NCBI GenBank assembly: GCA_002197995.1
Contig: NGZR01000005.1
Coordinates: 2,914,001 to 2,978,000, forward strand
Length of the DNA stretch: 64,000 nucleotides
Reading direction: 5' to 3'
From: Gaeumannomyces sp. JS-464
Taxonomy: Eukaryota > Ascomycota > Sordariomycetes > Magnaporthales > Magnaporthaceae
The notes under the pieces are model-generated. The model searched no databases, had not been told where the DNA came from, and was given only the letters and a program-made list of their open reading frames with translations. Positions 53,516 through 64,000 of the stretch are shown here, one piece after another; within the stretch, counting starts at the first letter, position 1; the number at the start of each line of letters is the position of its first letter. A program made the position numbers and the translations under genes.

Positions 53516-54487
53516 ATGAGCGCCAGAGTCGGCCTGGGGCTCCAGCTGCCGAAGTCGCCGGCATCGCGCCCGACATCATCCTACTCGGGCTTCCAGCTCC
53601 CATCTTCGAGCTCGTCGGGAGACTCAGACAGCAATGACGACGATGACTCCGCCCTCCCATTCCCGACGGCGCTAGCCCGCAAGGACTTCCTAGCCCCGGA
53701 CTTTGACCCCGCCGCCTATCTGTCCTCTCTTTTCCCCTCGGACGCCGACACGACCTCGGCCCACCGCCACCAGACACTCGAAGATCTGCGCTCGGATCTG
53801 CGCGACCGTAGCGCCGCCATCTCGGCCGAGCTGCTTGAGCTGGTCAATTCCAACTACACGTCCTTTCTCGGCCTTGGCGACGAGCTCAAGGGCGGCGAGG
53901 ACAAGGTTGAGGACGTCCGCGTCGCCCTGCTCGGGTTCCGCCGCGCCGTCGAGGACATCAAGGAGCAGGTCCGCCGCCGCCGCGCCGACGTCTCAGACGC
54001 CTGCGCCGAGCTCGGGGAGGTTAGAGCTGGCATTGAGAGAGGACGGCGCATGCTCGAGCTTGACGAGAGGGTCGCGGCGCTTGAGGCCCGCCTAGCTGTC
54101 GACAGCTTGCCCAAGAATGCCGCGGATGACATATTCAATGTCGATGACAGCGATGAGGATGATGAGAACGAGAGAGGCTTCGGCGAGCCAGCCGAGACGG
54201 AGCGGACATTTGTCGGCAGCAGCCCCGCCAAGCTCATTTCACTGGCGACGGAATATCGGGTGATTGAACAGCTCGTCGACTCGATTGGGGTTGAGGTGCC
54301 ATTCATCAAAAAGATGGGCGACCGGATAACAAAGTGTCGGAATACGTTATTGCTCGATCTCAATACAGCGACGAAGGAAGCAAAGAATGCGGAAGCACGT
54401 GGCCAGTCAAGGATGCTCAAGTATCTTGCGATATACCGACTGCTCGAGGCCGAAGAGGATGCCATTGCTGTGTTTAAGAAAAAATGA
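53516..54487 (+). CDS. cog2: conserved oligomeric Golgi complex subunit 2 (COG2-type)
   Basis: One exon, 323 residues. The start is the ATG at 53516 (MSARVGLGLQ); family similarity begins at LPFPTALARKDFLAPDFDPA, followed by HQTLEDLRSDLRDRSAAISA, ELLELVNSNYTSFLGLGDEL and KVEDVRVALLGFRRAVEDIK, the N-terminal COG2 helical region. A coiled coil and an acidic stretch (DDSDEDDENE) follow, then ATEYRVIEQLVDSIG. COG tethers retrograde vesicles at the Golgi. The filamentous-fungal protein is short compared with animal COG2, and this length is usual for the group as far as I recall. Confidence 0.8.
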   Translation: MSARVGLGLQLPKSPASRPTSSYSGFQLPSSSSSGDSDSNDDDDSALPFPTALARKDFLAPDFDPAAYLSSLFPSDADTTSAHRHQTLEDLRSDLRDRSAAISAELLELVNSNYTSFLGLGDELKGGEDKVEDVRVALLGFRRAVEDIKEQVRRRRADVSDACAELGEVRAGIERGRRMLELDERVAALEARLAVDSLPKNAADDIFNVDDSDEDDENERGFGEPAETERTFVGSSPAKLISLATEYRVIEQLVDSIGVEVPFIKKMGDRITKCRNTLLLDLNTATKEAKNAEARGQSRMLKYLAIYRLLEAEEDAIAVFKKK

Positions 54488-54661
54488 CAGCGGAACGGTT
54501 CCAGAGGGTGGATTCCAAGAGAGATTTCCAATCACGACAGAACGTGGCTTGATATACCCCCAGATGATTTACATAGAGACATCAAAATGGCAGCGTCCAT
54601 TCCGGCATTGCCGCTCTCCACCAATTGAGGTTTATTATACATAGTCTAGCCCCATCGGACA

Positions 54662-55631
54662 CTACATCGGTGTTGATAGGGCTGCAGTCGTAACGGCAGG
54701 GTCTGTAGGGTTGAATCCGCCGCTCAAACTGAAACCGGGGCTATGTGTCGAGCTAAGGACAATCTCGTCGATGCCCTTGTCTGTCTGCTCCTCGAGAGCG
54801 ACCATATCCTTCTTCAGCTGAGCGATGAAGGCCTTGATGTTGTCAGCCAGCATCTCGGGCGTGAACGAGAGCTTGCCAACGGCCATTCGCACAACACCCT
54901 CCTTTTCCTTATAGTCCGACGCCCCAATCATCTCCCGCAGCATGCTCTTGACGTCTTTGGCAACCGTACCGGTCTTGGCACTCGGCATCATGCCTTTGGG
55001 ACCCAGGATCCGGCCCAGGTTGGCGGCGGTCAGAGCCGGTAGAGAGTCGACATGGCAGACCAGCTTGTTGAACTCCATGGAGCCGTCACGCACGGCCTCG
55101 AATATCGTCTCCTCGCCCACTGCGACAGCGCCAGCCATTCGCGCCTCAGCCGCCGCGCGACTCCCTGGTTTGCAGATGACCGCGATCTTGATATCTGTCG
55201 CGAGATTGTGGGGTAGACGGATGCGGTTTCGGATAATGGCAGTACGCTTGAGGGATGTGACCTTGACTGCGAGGTCATATGCCACACTGTCCGCCGGCTT
55301 GCCAACCTCAAAGGCGCGGACATATCTGGAAAGGGGCGGGGGAGCAACGGTCAACTATGAATTGTCAGGTCGAGATGATTGGTTGCAACTGAAGTAGACA
55401 GACAAACCTCATAGCATCGCATAGCGAGAATGTCACCAGTGCGTCTTTCCTCCATACTCTGAACGTCTTGTGCTGCCGCTTCTTCTTTTCTACTTTCTTC
55501 GACGGCGACGCAAACCGAACCTGGGTGGCTGTCGGGGCGAGGAATCGAGGAAATGTCGTGGCCGCCGGCCGTAGTGTTGTTGCAAGACTTAGCCTTGCCA
55601 ATGAGGCAAGGCATTGACCTGCTGAAGCCAT
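54662..55631 (-). CDS. mrpl1: mitochondrial large-subunit ribosomal protein uL1
   Basis: Exons 55631-55408 and 55325-54662 encode 295 residues in frame. The 82 bp intron has a GTTTGT donor and TTCCAG acceptor; it joins SLCDAMR to YVRAFEVGKPADSVAYDLAV. Residues 1-about 50 are a presequence rich in Ala, Arg, Ser and Thr. The L1 signature is GRILGPKGMMPSAKTGTV, and the C-terminal half keeps YKEKEGVVRMAVGKLSF and DNIKAFIAQLKKD. The protein forms the L1 stalk of the mitoribosome at the E-site. It is divergent from the glutamyl-tRNA synthetase gene and convergent with the COG2-type gene. Confidence 0.92.
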
Positions 55632-56047
55632 TGCCGTGCTTGGGGTTGCGTGCCGATATCACTCCCAGTCCCTGCAATCAAGCCCTCCCGCGACAACCTC
55701 CTCAGCGCATCTGATGAAAAAGAGCTTGCGGCTCGCTTAGGTAATCAGGAACCACCACATCCCGTCCCTGCCATCCAGCATGGAAGCCGTTTTCGCGTTA
55801 TCTTATCGTGTCTCTGGATGGCCCCGCTAGCCCCACTGTCACCGTCATTCGCTGGGCACAATTGGCACCCCGCGTCTCGATGTTCTGAGTCAACCCCACC
55901 ATGGAATAGTGCACCACCTGCTTCTCGTCTGGTGTAAGCGCGTGCGAATTCCTTTTTTTTTTTTCTTTTTTTTTTTTTCTGCTAGCTTGCCCACGGCGCT
56001 GTTTTTCTTTGGAAAAGGACGACTTATCCAAGCACGACTCTTGCGCA
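55632..56047. promoter_or_regulatory. divergent promoter region of uL1m and GUS1
   Basis: 416 bp between start codons. A T-rich tract (about 55953-55979) lies just upstream of the GUS1 ATG. No factor site assigned. Confidence 0.35.
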
Positions 56048-58033
56048 ATGAAGGCCGACGAGATCGCAAGCATTGCTCCCGCCCTGTCGGGAGACTTTCG
56101 ATCCATCGAGCCGCACCTGGCCAGCCTCGACAAGCACCTGACACTGCGGTCCTACCTCGATGGCTATCAGCTTGGCGAGCTCGACTCCAAGATCTGGGTC
56201 GGCCCTCGCGGCAACAGGGCAGCCGTTGCCTTCGTTAAGAAGGGCGGGCCTTGTGAACCTGACCCGCTGGTACCTCTACCTTGAGCAGAACCACCCCGAG
56301 ATCCAAGGCGAGATCAAGAAGGCCGCTGCGGCGCAGAAGGCCAAGGTTGCTGCCGCTAGCAGGGCCGGTGGCAACTACAACCTCGTACTTCAAGATGCCG
56401 ACAAGGGTGTGGTGACTAGATTCCTGCCTGAGCCGTCGTACGTTTTCCTCCCACCTGAGTTCACAATCTTACCTTTTTATCTTTCAATGTCACTGACAAG
56501 AAGCGTGCATCTAGCGGATACCTCCACATTGGACATGCCAAAGCAGCCCTTCTCAGCGACTACTTTGCCCACCAGGCCTATAAGGGTACCCTGCGACTTC
56601 GGCTCGACGACACCAATCCGTCAAAGGAGAAGGAGGAGTATCAGGATGCCATCATCGAGGATCTTGCCATGATGGGTATCAAGGCCGACAAGTTCTCTTA
56701 CACGTCGGACTACTTTCAGTACCTTTACGAGATGTGCTTGCGCCTCATCAGGGAGGGGCACGCATACGCCGATGACACCGACCAGGAGACGATGAGGGAA
56801 GAACGCGGCAAGGGTATCGCCTCGAAGCGCCGTGAGATGGCTATCGAGGAGACGCTGCGCATCTTCGAGGAGATGAAGAAGGGCTCCGACGAGGGAAAGC
56901 GGTTCTGCATCCGCGCGAAGCTCTCGGTCGACAACCCGAACAAGGCGATGCGCGACCCCGTCATCTACCGATGCAACGACGAACCACACCACAGGACAGG
57001 GACTACGTGGAAGATGTATCCCATGTACGACTTTGCTTGCCCGGTCGTCGACAGCTTCGAGGGAGTGACCCATGCTTTGAGGTCCACCGAGTATACGGAC
57101 AGGAACCCACAGTACCAGTGGTTCCTCGATACGCTCAAGCTTCGCCAGGTCCACATGTGGGACTTTGCGCGCATGAACTTTATTCGGACGTTCCTCTCCA
57201 AGCGCAAGCTGGCAAAGCTAGTTGATACTGGCCGTGTCTGGGGGTGGGACGACCCTCGTATGCCGACCGTGCGGGGCGTGCGTCGCCGCGGCATGACGGT
57301 TGCTGCCCTCCGTGACTTCATCATCAAGCAGGGCCCGAGTCGAAATGTGACAAGCATGGACTGGACCTCATTCTGGGCCGCCAACAAGAAGGAGATCGAC
57401 CCCATATCACCGCGCCACACGGCCCTGACTCAGAAGGGTGCCGTAAAGGTCACTATCACCGGCGCCGAGGCCCCTACCTCGCCGCAAACGGTTGATAAGC
57501 CCAAGCACCCCAAGAACAAGGAGGTTGGACTGAAGCCAGTCACGTTTTCTTCTGAGATCCTCCTGGAGCAGGAGGATGTCGCCCTCATGAAGGTCGGCGA
57601 GGAGATCACGCTGATGGCATGGGGCAATGCCATTGTCCGTGAAATCAAGGAGGGAACGCCCATCCCCAGTATTACTGTCGAGCTCAACCTGGCCGGCGAT
57701 GTCAAGACAACCGAGAAGAAGGTGACATGGCTTTCAAGCCAAGGACAGGACCTCATTCCTGCAGAGCTCTGGGACTTCGACTACCTCATCACTAAGGACA
57801 AGCTCGAGGAGGATGACGACCTCGAGAAGTACCTCACGCCCATCACCGAGTCTATGGAGCCCGCCTGGTGTGGCGCAGATGCCGCCTCGCTCAAGAAAGA
57901 CGATATTGTTCAGCTTGAGCGGAGAGGATACTACAGGGTGGACAAGGGGCTCAATGACTGGAAGAATGGAGAGGAAGGCGAGAAGGGCAAGAGGATCGTG
58001 TTCTTCTGCATTCCCACAGGCAAGTCCAAGTAG
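56048..58033 (+). CDS. gus1: cytosolic glutamyl-tRNA synthetase
   Basis: Exons 56048-56437 and 56515-58033, about 636 residues. The N-terminal GST-like appendix (MKADEIASIAPALSGD to NLTRWYLYLEQNHPE) is typical of the eukaryotic cytosolic enzyme. The 77 bp intron (GTACGT donor, ATCTAG acceptor) falls immediately before the class I HIGH motif, GYLHIGHAKAALLSDY. RLRLDDTNPSKEKEEY follows, then WKMYPMYDFACPVVDS, WGWDDPRMPTVRGVRRRGMT and the KMSKS-equivalent LSKRKLAKLV. The C-terminal anticodon-binding barrels end IPTGKSK. A one-base break lies at about 56245-56255 (after VAFVKKGG, before LVNLTRW), in a GGGCGGGCC run; exon lengths sum to one more than a multiple of three, which fits one extra base. 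The enzyme charges tRNA-Glu in the cytosol. Confidence 0.92.
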
Positions 58034-59979
58034 ACTCGGATGACTGGACCCGGACGCAGATGCGTGGGCTTCTTCACCGCTGCCCGCTGCCTGGGGGCCA
58101 TTGGTCACTCTGGGGCAAACATGACGGTGGAGATAGATGCCTGTTGTCCAGCGGCTATGCGTCGGGCTGAGAGAAAATGATAATCCTTTCAGCCCTATGC
58201 CCCCCTAGCCGAAGGCTATGCTTGGTTCTCCTCCCATAAATAGTATATTTACACTTCTTAGGTGATCTGTTCCTGGGGCGCCCCCACCACGGCAGGCTCT
58301 TGGCCCACGATGCCCAATCTTCATGGGCCCCAACGGGTAGGTGCCAGCACAGATGCAGCGCAGCTCCGCCCCCAACAAGCTTACATCAGACCGCAAGACT
58401 AGAATGTGTACGTCTTGGTTCATATTCTAATTTTGGGCTCTGCATTGTCATGGCTGGACGGTATCTATAAACCACGATGTCCATCTCGGACAAGACTGAT
58501 TCTGCGCGGGTTTGCTTCTTTTGCCCTCCCGGTGTTCTCCAGCCGACAAGACGAAAACACTAGCGGACAACAAGGCGAGATTTGTGGCCTTATCGCCGGC
58601 ACCCGTGTCTTGGCACCCCAAAGAGCTCACCATCAACACACGCGCTTCGTGGCTCCTGTTCCTATTTTCCTGTCCGGTTTATTTTCCCTTCGGAACTCCC
58701 CTTACGGTTTGCTTTCATGCCGTTTGTTTTCCCTTCTGGGCTCTTGCTCCCTTTTCCTTTGGACCCTTACGCCTTTTCCCAATCAACACGGGGCGCCTTC
58801 AAGTATCAATTTTGGAGCCTTGCCGTTTAACCCCTGCAAGTTATGAACCCACAAACTTTCAGGGGTGAGACTGTACAGGGCATTCCGGGTCTCTCAGTTG
58901 GTTGCACCGCCAGCCCAGACCGACGGCCTTCAAGCAGCTCGACACGATCGGTACACCACAACCCCTAGGGCTCGTCTGCAAAGAGGACCTGCAACGAAGG
59001 CGATGCGCACTCAAGCCGGAGTTAAGGGATGGAGCGTCGGTAGGCGTGCGGCAGGTGACGACGACTCTGGCCCTTCTTCTTGGCTTTTTTTTTCTTCTCC
59101 TTTCCCTGAGGCACTGCAGCATCGGGTCAGCAAGCCTGGAACGGCTTAGCCTGGGGTTCCTTTCTCGGGTTCAGCCATCGTTCTAGAGCTGCCTGCTCCA
59201 GCACCTGACTTCTCCACCCTGGCCGCCCAGACGCTTGAAGCTCTCAACAATGGCACAGCCCGGGGCATCGAGGGTCGTCGCCTTGTTGCCTTCTTCCAGC
59301 ACGCGTGGCTCAGCATGCACACTGCAGCGAAAGTGAAGCCCTCCAGGGAGAGAGAGGGGAAGTTTCGGGCTTTCCACGGCCTCTGATTGATGGGTTTCGC
59401 AGAAGGGACGTTGGTTACGGCATCCGCAAGCCACATCGCGATCTAAAGTCGTAAGGTATTTTTTCTACTTGAGTTCCTGACCACCTGCACGAAGGGATTC
59501 ACGAGCCAAATTTGCGCCTCGGCGTCCCCGCACACCTACACAGAGCAACCTCCACGGCACACCTTATGAGCTACTCGTCGCCCAGCCTTCCGCCCGGCCC
59601 TGCCTGCTGGCTCCCTCCGACGTTTTTGGGAAACACGGCGTCGGGGTTCCTTCTTGACTGGCTGGCGCCTTAACGCGCGGCTCCAAACCGAGGCCGCAAG
59701 CGCGCGAAGGGAAAAGATCGCCAAGGGGGTGGAGGGATTGCCGAAGAGGGTGAGAACGAGGCAAGCATCCGAATGGCGGACTGCGCTCCGTTTGCGGCGC
59801 ATGAAGCTGCCGGAAACCCTTTAGCAACGGCATCTAAAAGGCTCCCCGGCGGCCCGCCTCCCCAATTGCGCCCTGGAGCTCGAGTGAGGATGCCGAGACT
59901 TGTCCCGCCTCCCCGCGTCCGAAATACCGTCACTTGATAGGAAAAGAATCAAGGTGCACGCATCAAATCTGAGACAAAA
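58034..59979. other. intergenic, no recognised gene
   Basis: About 1.9 kb. A T-rich block at about 58670-58800 and short frames on both strands only. Confidence 0.45.
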
Positions 59980-61628
59980 ATGCCGCACTCGCAAGCTCAG
60001 AAGCTGGTCGGCACTCCGCTGACAGTGGGCCGGCGACCACCGCCTCTCAGTCGCATTCTCCGACGCCTTGCAAAACCGTCTGCCCGTGAGTATACTCTCG
60101 TGGATATGAGAGAAGTGGCTGGGAAACGGACCTTGACTAATCATGTCTGGTAATCGCCAGTTACGAGGAGCACGTGGTCACGGATCCCAATGTCTCGCGG
60201 ATCATGCTGATGATTCTGCGGGACTTTGTGTACCGCGAAGCCGTGTACAATCGTGCAGAAGATGAGCAGACAAAATTCCGCTGCCCCATCATGAAGTGCT
60301 ACGAGGACTTCGACCAGCCGATGGGCCTGATCGGTCACCTGCTTGAATGCAAGCGGCTTCGGTTCGGCGAGTTCAACTGCGTCCGGTGCAAGGCCTGGCA
60401 CAGGTACCCCATAGCGGGAGTGGCTGGAATGGGAGGGCTGGCAGGCCGAGGCGCCCCGGCCATCAGCTTCAAGAAACGGCTCTCGGAAATCTCCGACTCG
60501 ATCGTTCGCGTCATCCGGAGTCCGAGGCGGAGCAGCGCCCCGTCCTCCCATGGCGCATCTCCAAGCGCGGCCGTGAAGAGCCCGGGGCCGCCCGACTGGG
60601 TGTGGTCTGGAACCGGACACCCTACTTTGCACGACAAGATGAGCCCGGACCCATTGCCAGATCAGCAAAAGACGCAATACGCATCCTCAGAATCTGTCTC
60701 TGAGCTCCAGGATCTATGTAGCAGCACGAGGGTAGAGCTGCCGAATACACCACCGCCGTGCTATCCCCAAAGCTCCTCTGGCAGTTTCATGAGTGGCCAG
60801 AGCAGCAGCTCCTCGGGAAGTTCGTCTCAAAGCATGTTCGACATGTCGGGCTCTTTCCGGGGCTCTTCAACCTCGAGCCTCGGTAGTTCGCAAGCCACCG
60901 CTCCTCAACTGCAAATTCCTGCTCAGCGAAGCCCGATTCAATACCTCGATAATCTCACGCAGTCTCCTGACGGCATACGCGTTGCTCAAGTTGAAAGGCA
61001 GCCGGTCTGGCAGCCGACGCCCACACCCGGCTACGCTGGCGAGGCAGCCTCGGGAACCAACGCGTTCATGCCGACTCTCGATTCGCAGGTAACAACTGCG
61101 GATTATTTCCCCATATCTGCCATGGACGAGCCCCTGGCAAGCGATGGTGTCAACAGCTGGAACCCCAACGACGGCTCCCTATTCTCTTGGCTCCATCATC
61201 AAATACCGCCACCACAGGAACTGTACGGCGATTTCGTGGATGTGCGGCGAGACACCACATCTATAAATGTCGCGGCCGTTGGCCCTTGCCTGCCAGCTCC
61301 CGGCCAGGTCCCAGTCTACGAGCTTGATTGTGGCGGCAGAGCCAGTGAATACATGTGCGAGATATGCGGATGGCGGCCGAAGGAGACTGGGAAGCCGGGG
61401 AACTTTGCAAACTACCTGCGCAAGCACAGGCAAACGCACTCGGGCCGCAAGTTCTACTGCCCAAACGTCGGCTGCGGCCGTTCATACTCGCGCCCCGACA
61501 ACCTGGGCAAGCACATCAAAGACTCCCACCACGGCAGCATTAGTGGCAACGGATCCCCTTCCCCCTCCTGCCAGATCCGAGGTGCCAACAAGCGACGATT
61601 ACGAACGGCTCGACTAGATAGGATCTAG
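59980..61628 (+). CDS. C2H2 zinc-finger protein, putative transcription factor
   Basis: The main frame reaches its TAG at 61626-61628. An N-terminal C2H2-like pair starts FRCPIMKCYEDFDQPMGLIG and continues H..ECKRL, then FNCVRCKAWHRYP. A long Ser/Pro/Gln-rich region follows, and the C-terminal fingers read YMCEICGWRPKETGKPGNFA with LRKHRQTH, then FYCPNVGCGRSYSRPDNLG with HIKDSHHG. A first exon from ATG 59980 (MPHSQAQKLVGTPL) ending at 60085, with a 75 bp intron (GTGAGT donor, GACTAAT branch, CGCCAG acceptor at 60160), looks right but leaves the phase off by one base; either a one-base error or a different start is involved. Without it, the first in-frame ATG is 60204. Target genes are unknown. 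Confidence 0.78.
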
Positions 61629-63841
61629 GCCGGCACGTTAAGGATGGGGCCCTGCGCGGCGACAGCGGAGGGAAGCACACCCCCAGCATCAGAGCAAGAA
61701 TGTTCTAGGGATTGGGGAGGCTAGTAGCTGGACTGGAAAGCCAAGAACACGCGTGACACGGGCGTCTGATTCTGAGGAGGATTTTCTTGTTTCCTTGTGT
61801 CCCTTGGTTTCGCGGTGCTTTTTTTTTTCCTAGTCTCTTCTCGATAATGATAATGACTTGACGAACGCCAAACGGTTCGTAATCCTGAGTTACCTGTATA
61901 ACCATGTCCGTCGATTCTTAGTGTTTTTTCTGGCTATCGGTCTTGAAACTTTGGGCAATCGGTATGATATCACGAGCATTCCGGCACTCTGTATCTGTTC
62001 AATCACCATCAGCACCGTGTACCATCAAAATTGGGTACAAGGCTTCGCGTGACAATGTTTCCCGTGGTCCAGCAAACGTCCAGGTCGAATCTGCCGCGTA
62101 GGTAGGCGGGGACTAACGCGGCAGATAGGACGTTCGACCGAGTTCTGACAAACCTCCAAACGCAGTCAGACAGCTAGCTGGAGGGAGTACGACTGACTTG
62201 AAACAAGGGACGCTCAGGGAGGTCAGGAAGGGAACGGACGGGGTTGGGAAAAAAGAGCGGAATTCCCTGCATCATCTTCGAGGCCTCGTATCCCGCATAT
62301 CTTAGTTCTCGCATGGCATTGATACGAACTTATGAAACACAGCCAGAAGGGGAAGAAAGGAAAGAAGGGAAGGTACTAAAAGGGAAGAAAGTAGAAGGAG
62401 AAGATGCCAAGACCAACATGTCACGGGGCACGATGTTTCCATATCGAGGCTGGAGCAGTTCGCCAGTTCGCTTTCAGACGGGGTTCTCATGGACCGCAAG
62501 ACGTGCGGCTCATTGATACACCCTCGGCACGCGCAAAGGACCTCTCCGGATCAGGGCGCCGGCTACCCGACATTGCCTGGTATCTGTGCAAGATCGAGGG
62601 CATATGTACAAGGCACGGGTGGCTCGAAATGCCTGGCCCGGCGGGATCACCAATCCATTCCAACTGCCAGCAGTGTTCCTTCAGGACCAATTCGAGCCCT
62701 CCAAGCCTTCCTGATCTACACGTCTTGGGATTCGTAAGCCCCGGGTCAGATTCCTGATGGGTACGGTATCGGGGGTGTCGGCCCTCGAACCTCGAGACAG
62801 CCTTGTACGCCCTGCGGGGACAACAAATTTTTGCCAAGTTGGCGTCGCAGTGCCGACCTGCCCCGCGGTTTGCGATATCCATTGAAACATCCAAGTCGTC
62901 GCCCGAGTGGACTTGCTAACCGCCCGCCTATTTTTGTCTCCATGCCCGGAGCCCGTCGGATCGTGTTGCTCACCACTCGGCTCGGAATGGCCGAACGGTC
63001 GGGTCATCTATACACGTAGGGGATGCAGACGCAGTGCAGGCTCTGTATTGTCAGTGGCTTCATGTGACCTATGAAAATGTTCTGTTCAGGAACCCCAACC
63101 AGCTGGGGAAACATCGAACAACAGCATTGGCTGTCAGAAAATGGCCCTCGCCATCCACTCGTGCCGTCCCCTCGCGGCCTGCAGAGCATGACCTTCATCG
63201 GTCAGGCAAGCCGAGGTAGACCATAAACTGTACCTGGGTATCGGTTTTCGCAATTCTATGCATGTCGCTTGTCCTGTAGCACAGATCAATTGATCTGGTC
63301 CGCTGTATTTTTTGTTTCTATTTTTTTAGGCACGTCGCCGCGTTCAGTTTTCTCATGTGCGGGCAGCACGTTGACCCTCGGAAGGACCAAATGACCAAAT
63401 GAGGATGGAAAAAAAAAAAAATAAAAAATAAAAAAAGGTGCAACTCACCTAGGTACCACCTACCTATACCTAGGTAGTCCTTTGCAGAACCAGGTTCCGA
63501 GGGCCACAGGGTAATAAAATACCTAGGGACCAGGACACTCCGCGTTTTTCCCTTGAAGGCATCCAGATAGGGGGCCGCCCCTAGGCAAAGGGCGTTTTCC
63601 AATGCATCCCCGCGCAGATTATCTCTCCCCTTCCACTCATGGGAGGCCAGATACTCGTTTCTTCTCATGCGCACACACACATCCACGTCCGGAAGACGAC
63701 TATGACTCTCCATTTCTCGTCGTATATATCAGAGCGCCATCCGCTGCAGTCCCCCGTTCACCGTTCGTATCTAGCCTTACACAGCCATACCTCCTGAGAT
63801 CTCTTGTATGACCAAAAGCAAGGGCCAATCTATCCTCCTTC
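61629..63841. other. intergenic, no recognised gene
   Basis: About 2.2 kb. Contains an A-rich run at 63408-63437 and several CCTAGGTA/GGTACC words at 63446-63477. No supported coding region. Confidence 0.45.
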
Positions 63842-64000
63842 CTAATCATCGACCTCAGCCTTCCCATCCAGCTTATATTTTTTCCGCATCTTAAACATGA
63901 ACCCCCACAAGTGAGTCTCCCTCACACTCGCTCAGCCCTCCGGCGTCTAGTTAGAAGCTTACCCTTCATCAGGACCTCCGGCCAGCCCACGCATCATCGG
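63842..64000 (-). CDS. 3' end of an unidentified gene, truncated by the window edge
   Basis: On the minus strand a short last exon reads LWGFMFKMRKKYKLDGKAE with VDD and stops at 63844-63842. Upstream, GTAAGC with a nearby CTAAC (about 63950-63962) and an AG (about 63921-63926) suggest a very short intron of roughly 42 bp, preceded by MMRGLAGGPDEG at the window edge. I do not recognise the family from this tail. Confidence 0.4.

Noticed and set aside
59183..59434. Minus-strand frame containing CSVHAEPRVLEEG, superficially like a deaminase HAE helix
   Set aside because: No second zinc-ligand motif, no neighbouring family blocks and no plausible splice partners were found; a three-residue match is not enough.
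1..64000. Repeat-induced point mutation as the cause of the broken genes
   Set aside because: The breaks are single-base length changes, not the C-to-T transitions and AT enrichment expected of RIP, and the genes remain GC-rich.

Overview
This window is nuclear DNA from a filamentous ascomycete, most likely a Sordariomycete. The evidence is short spliceosomal introns (about 60-260 bp, mostly GTANGT or similar donors, CTGAC/CTAAC branch points and CAG/TAG acceptors), GC-rich coding sequence, pyrimidine-rich long intergenic stretches, and lineage-typical genes: a Ppo/linoleate diol synthase, an AA9 lytic polysaccharide monooxygenase with a CBM1, the iron regulator HapX, a 2EXR protein and Rtt109. 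I cannot name the species.

Layout. 1-6 kb is gene-poor and decayed: a possible bZIP relic, a badly broken fungal deaminase-like pseudogene (minus strand) and a small cyanovirin-N-homology (CVNH) gene whose N-terminal exon is unresolved. 6.8-16.4 kb is an accessory/secondary-metabolism-like block: a GT1 glycosyltransferase, a solute-binding-fold (PBP2, Ca3427-like) protein and a five-exon Ppo-type dioxygenase-P450 fusion. 18-36.7 kb mixes housekeeping and environment-facing genes: a 2EXR protein; mL57 divergent from RTT109; tRNA-Gly; a Rid-family protein with a GC-AG intron; the AA9-CBM1 enzyme; a single-pass membrane protein with a probable lectin-like propeller; intron-bearing tRNA-Thr; an acyl-CoA thioesterase; and Ugo1 divergent from the [2Fe-2S] ferredoxin Yah1. 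37-45 kb holds RRP15 and a very large conserved fungal protein. 45.3-49.8 kb is a 4.5 kb region with no recognisable gene. 49.8-64 kb holds HapX, a COG2-type Golgi tether subunit, mitochondrial uL1 divergent from cytosolic glutamyl-tRNA synthetase, a C2H2 zinc-finger protein and the 3' end of one more minus-strand gene.

The protein genes are not an operon-like system. The clearest organisation is three head-to-head pairs with 0.4-0.7 kb shared upstream regions, each with one mitochondrial protein gene (mL57/RTT109, UGO1/YAH1, uL1m/GUS1).

A feature of the whole window is that at least eight well-conserved genes carry one or more one-base frame breaks, several in short homopolymer or GC runs (PBP2-like, lectin-like, thioesterase, UGO1, RRP15, the large protein, GUS1, probably the C2H2 gene). 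This looks more like residual consensus error than gene death. The deaminase locus has more breaks than its neighbours and may be a true pseudogene. I did not find a convincing new multi-gene system; the findings list the signals I think most deserve checking.
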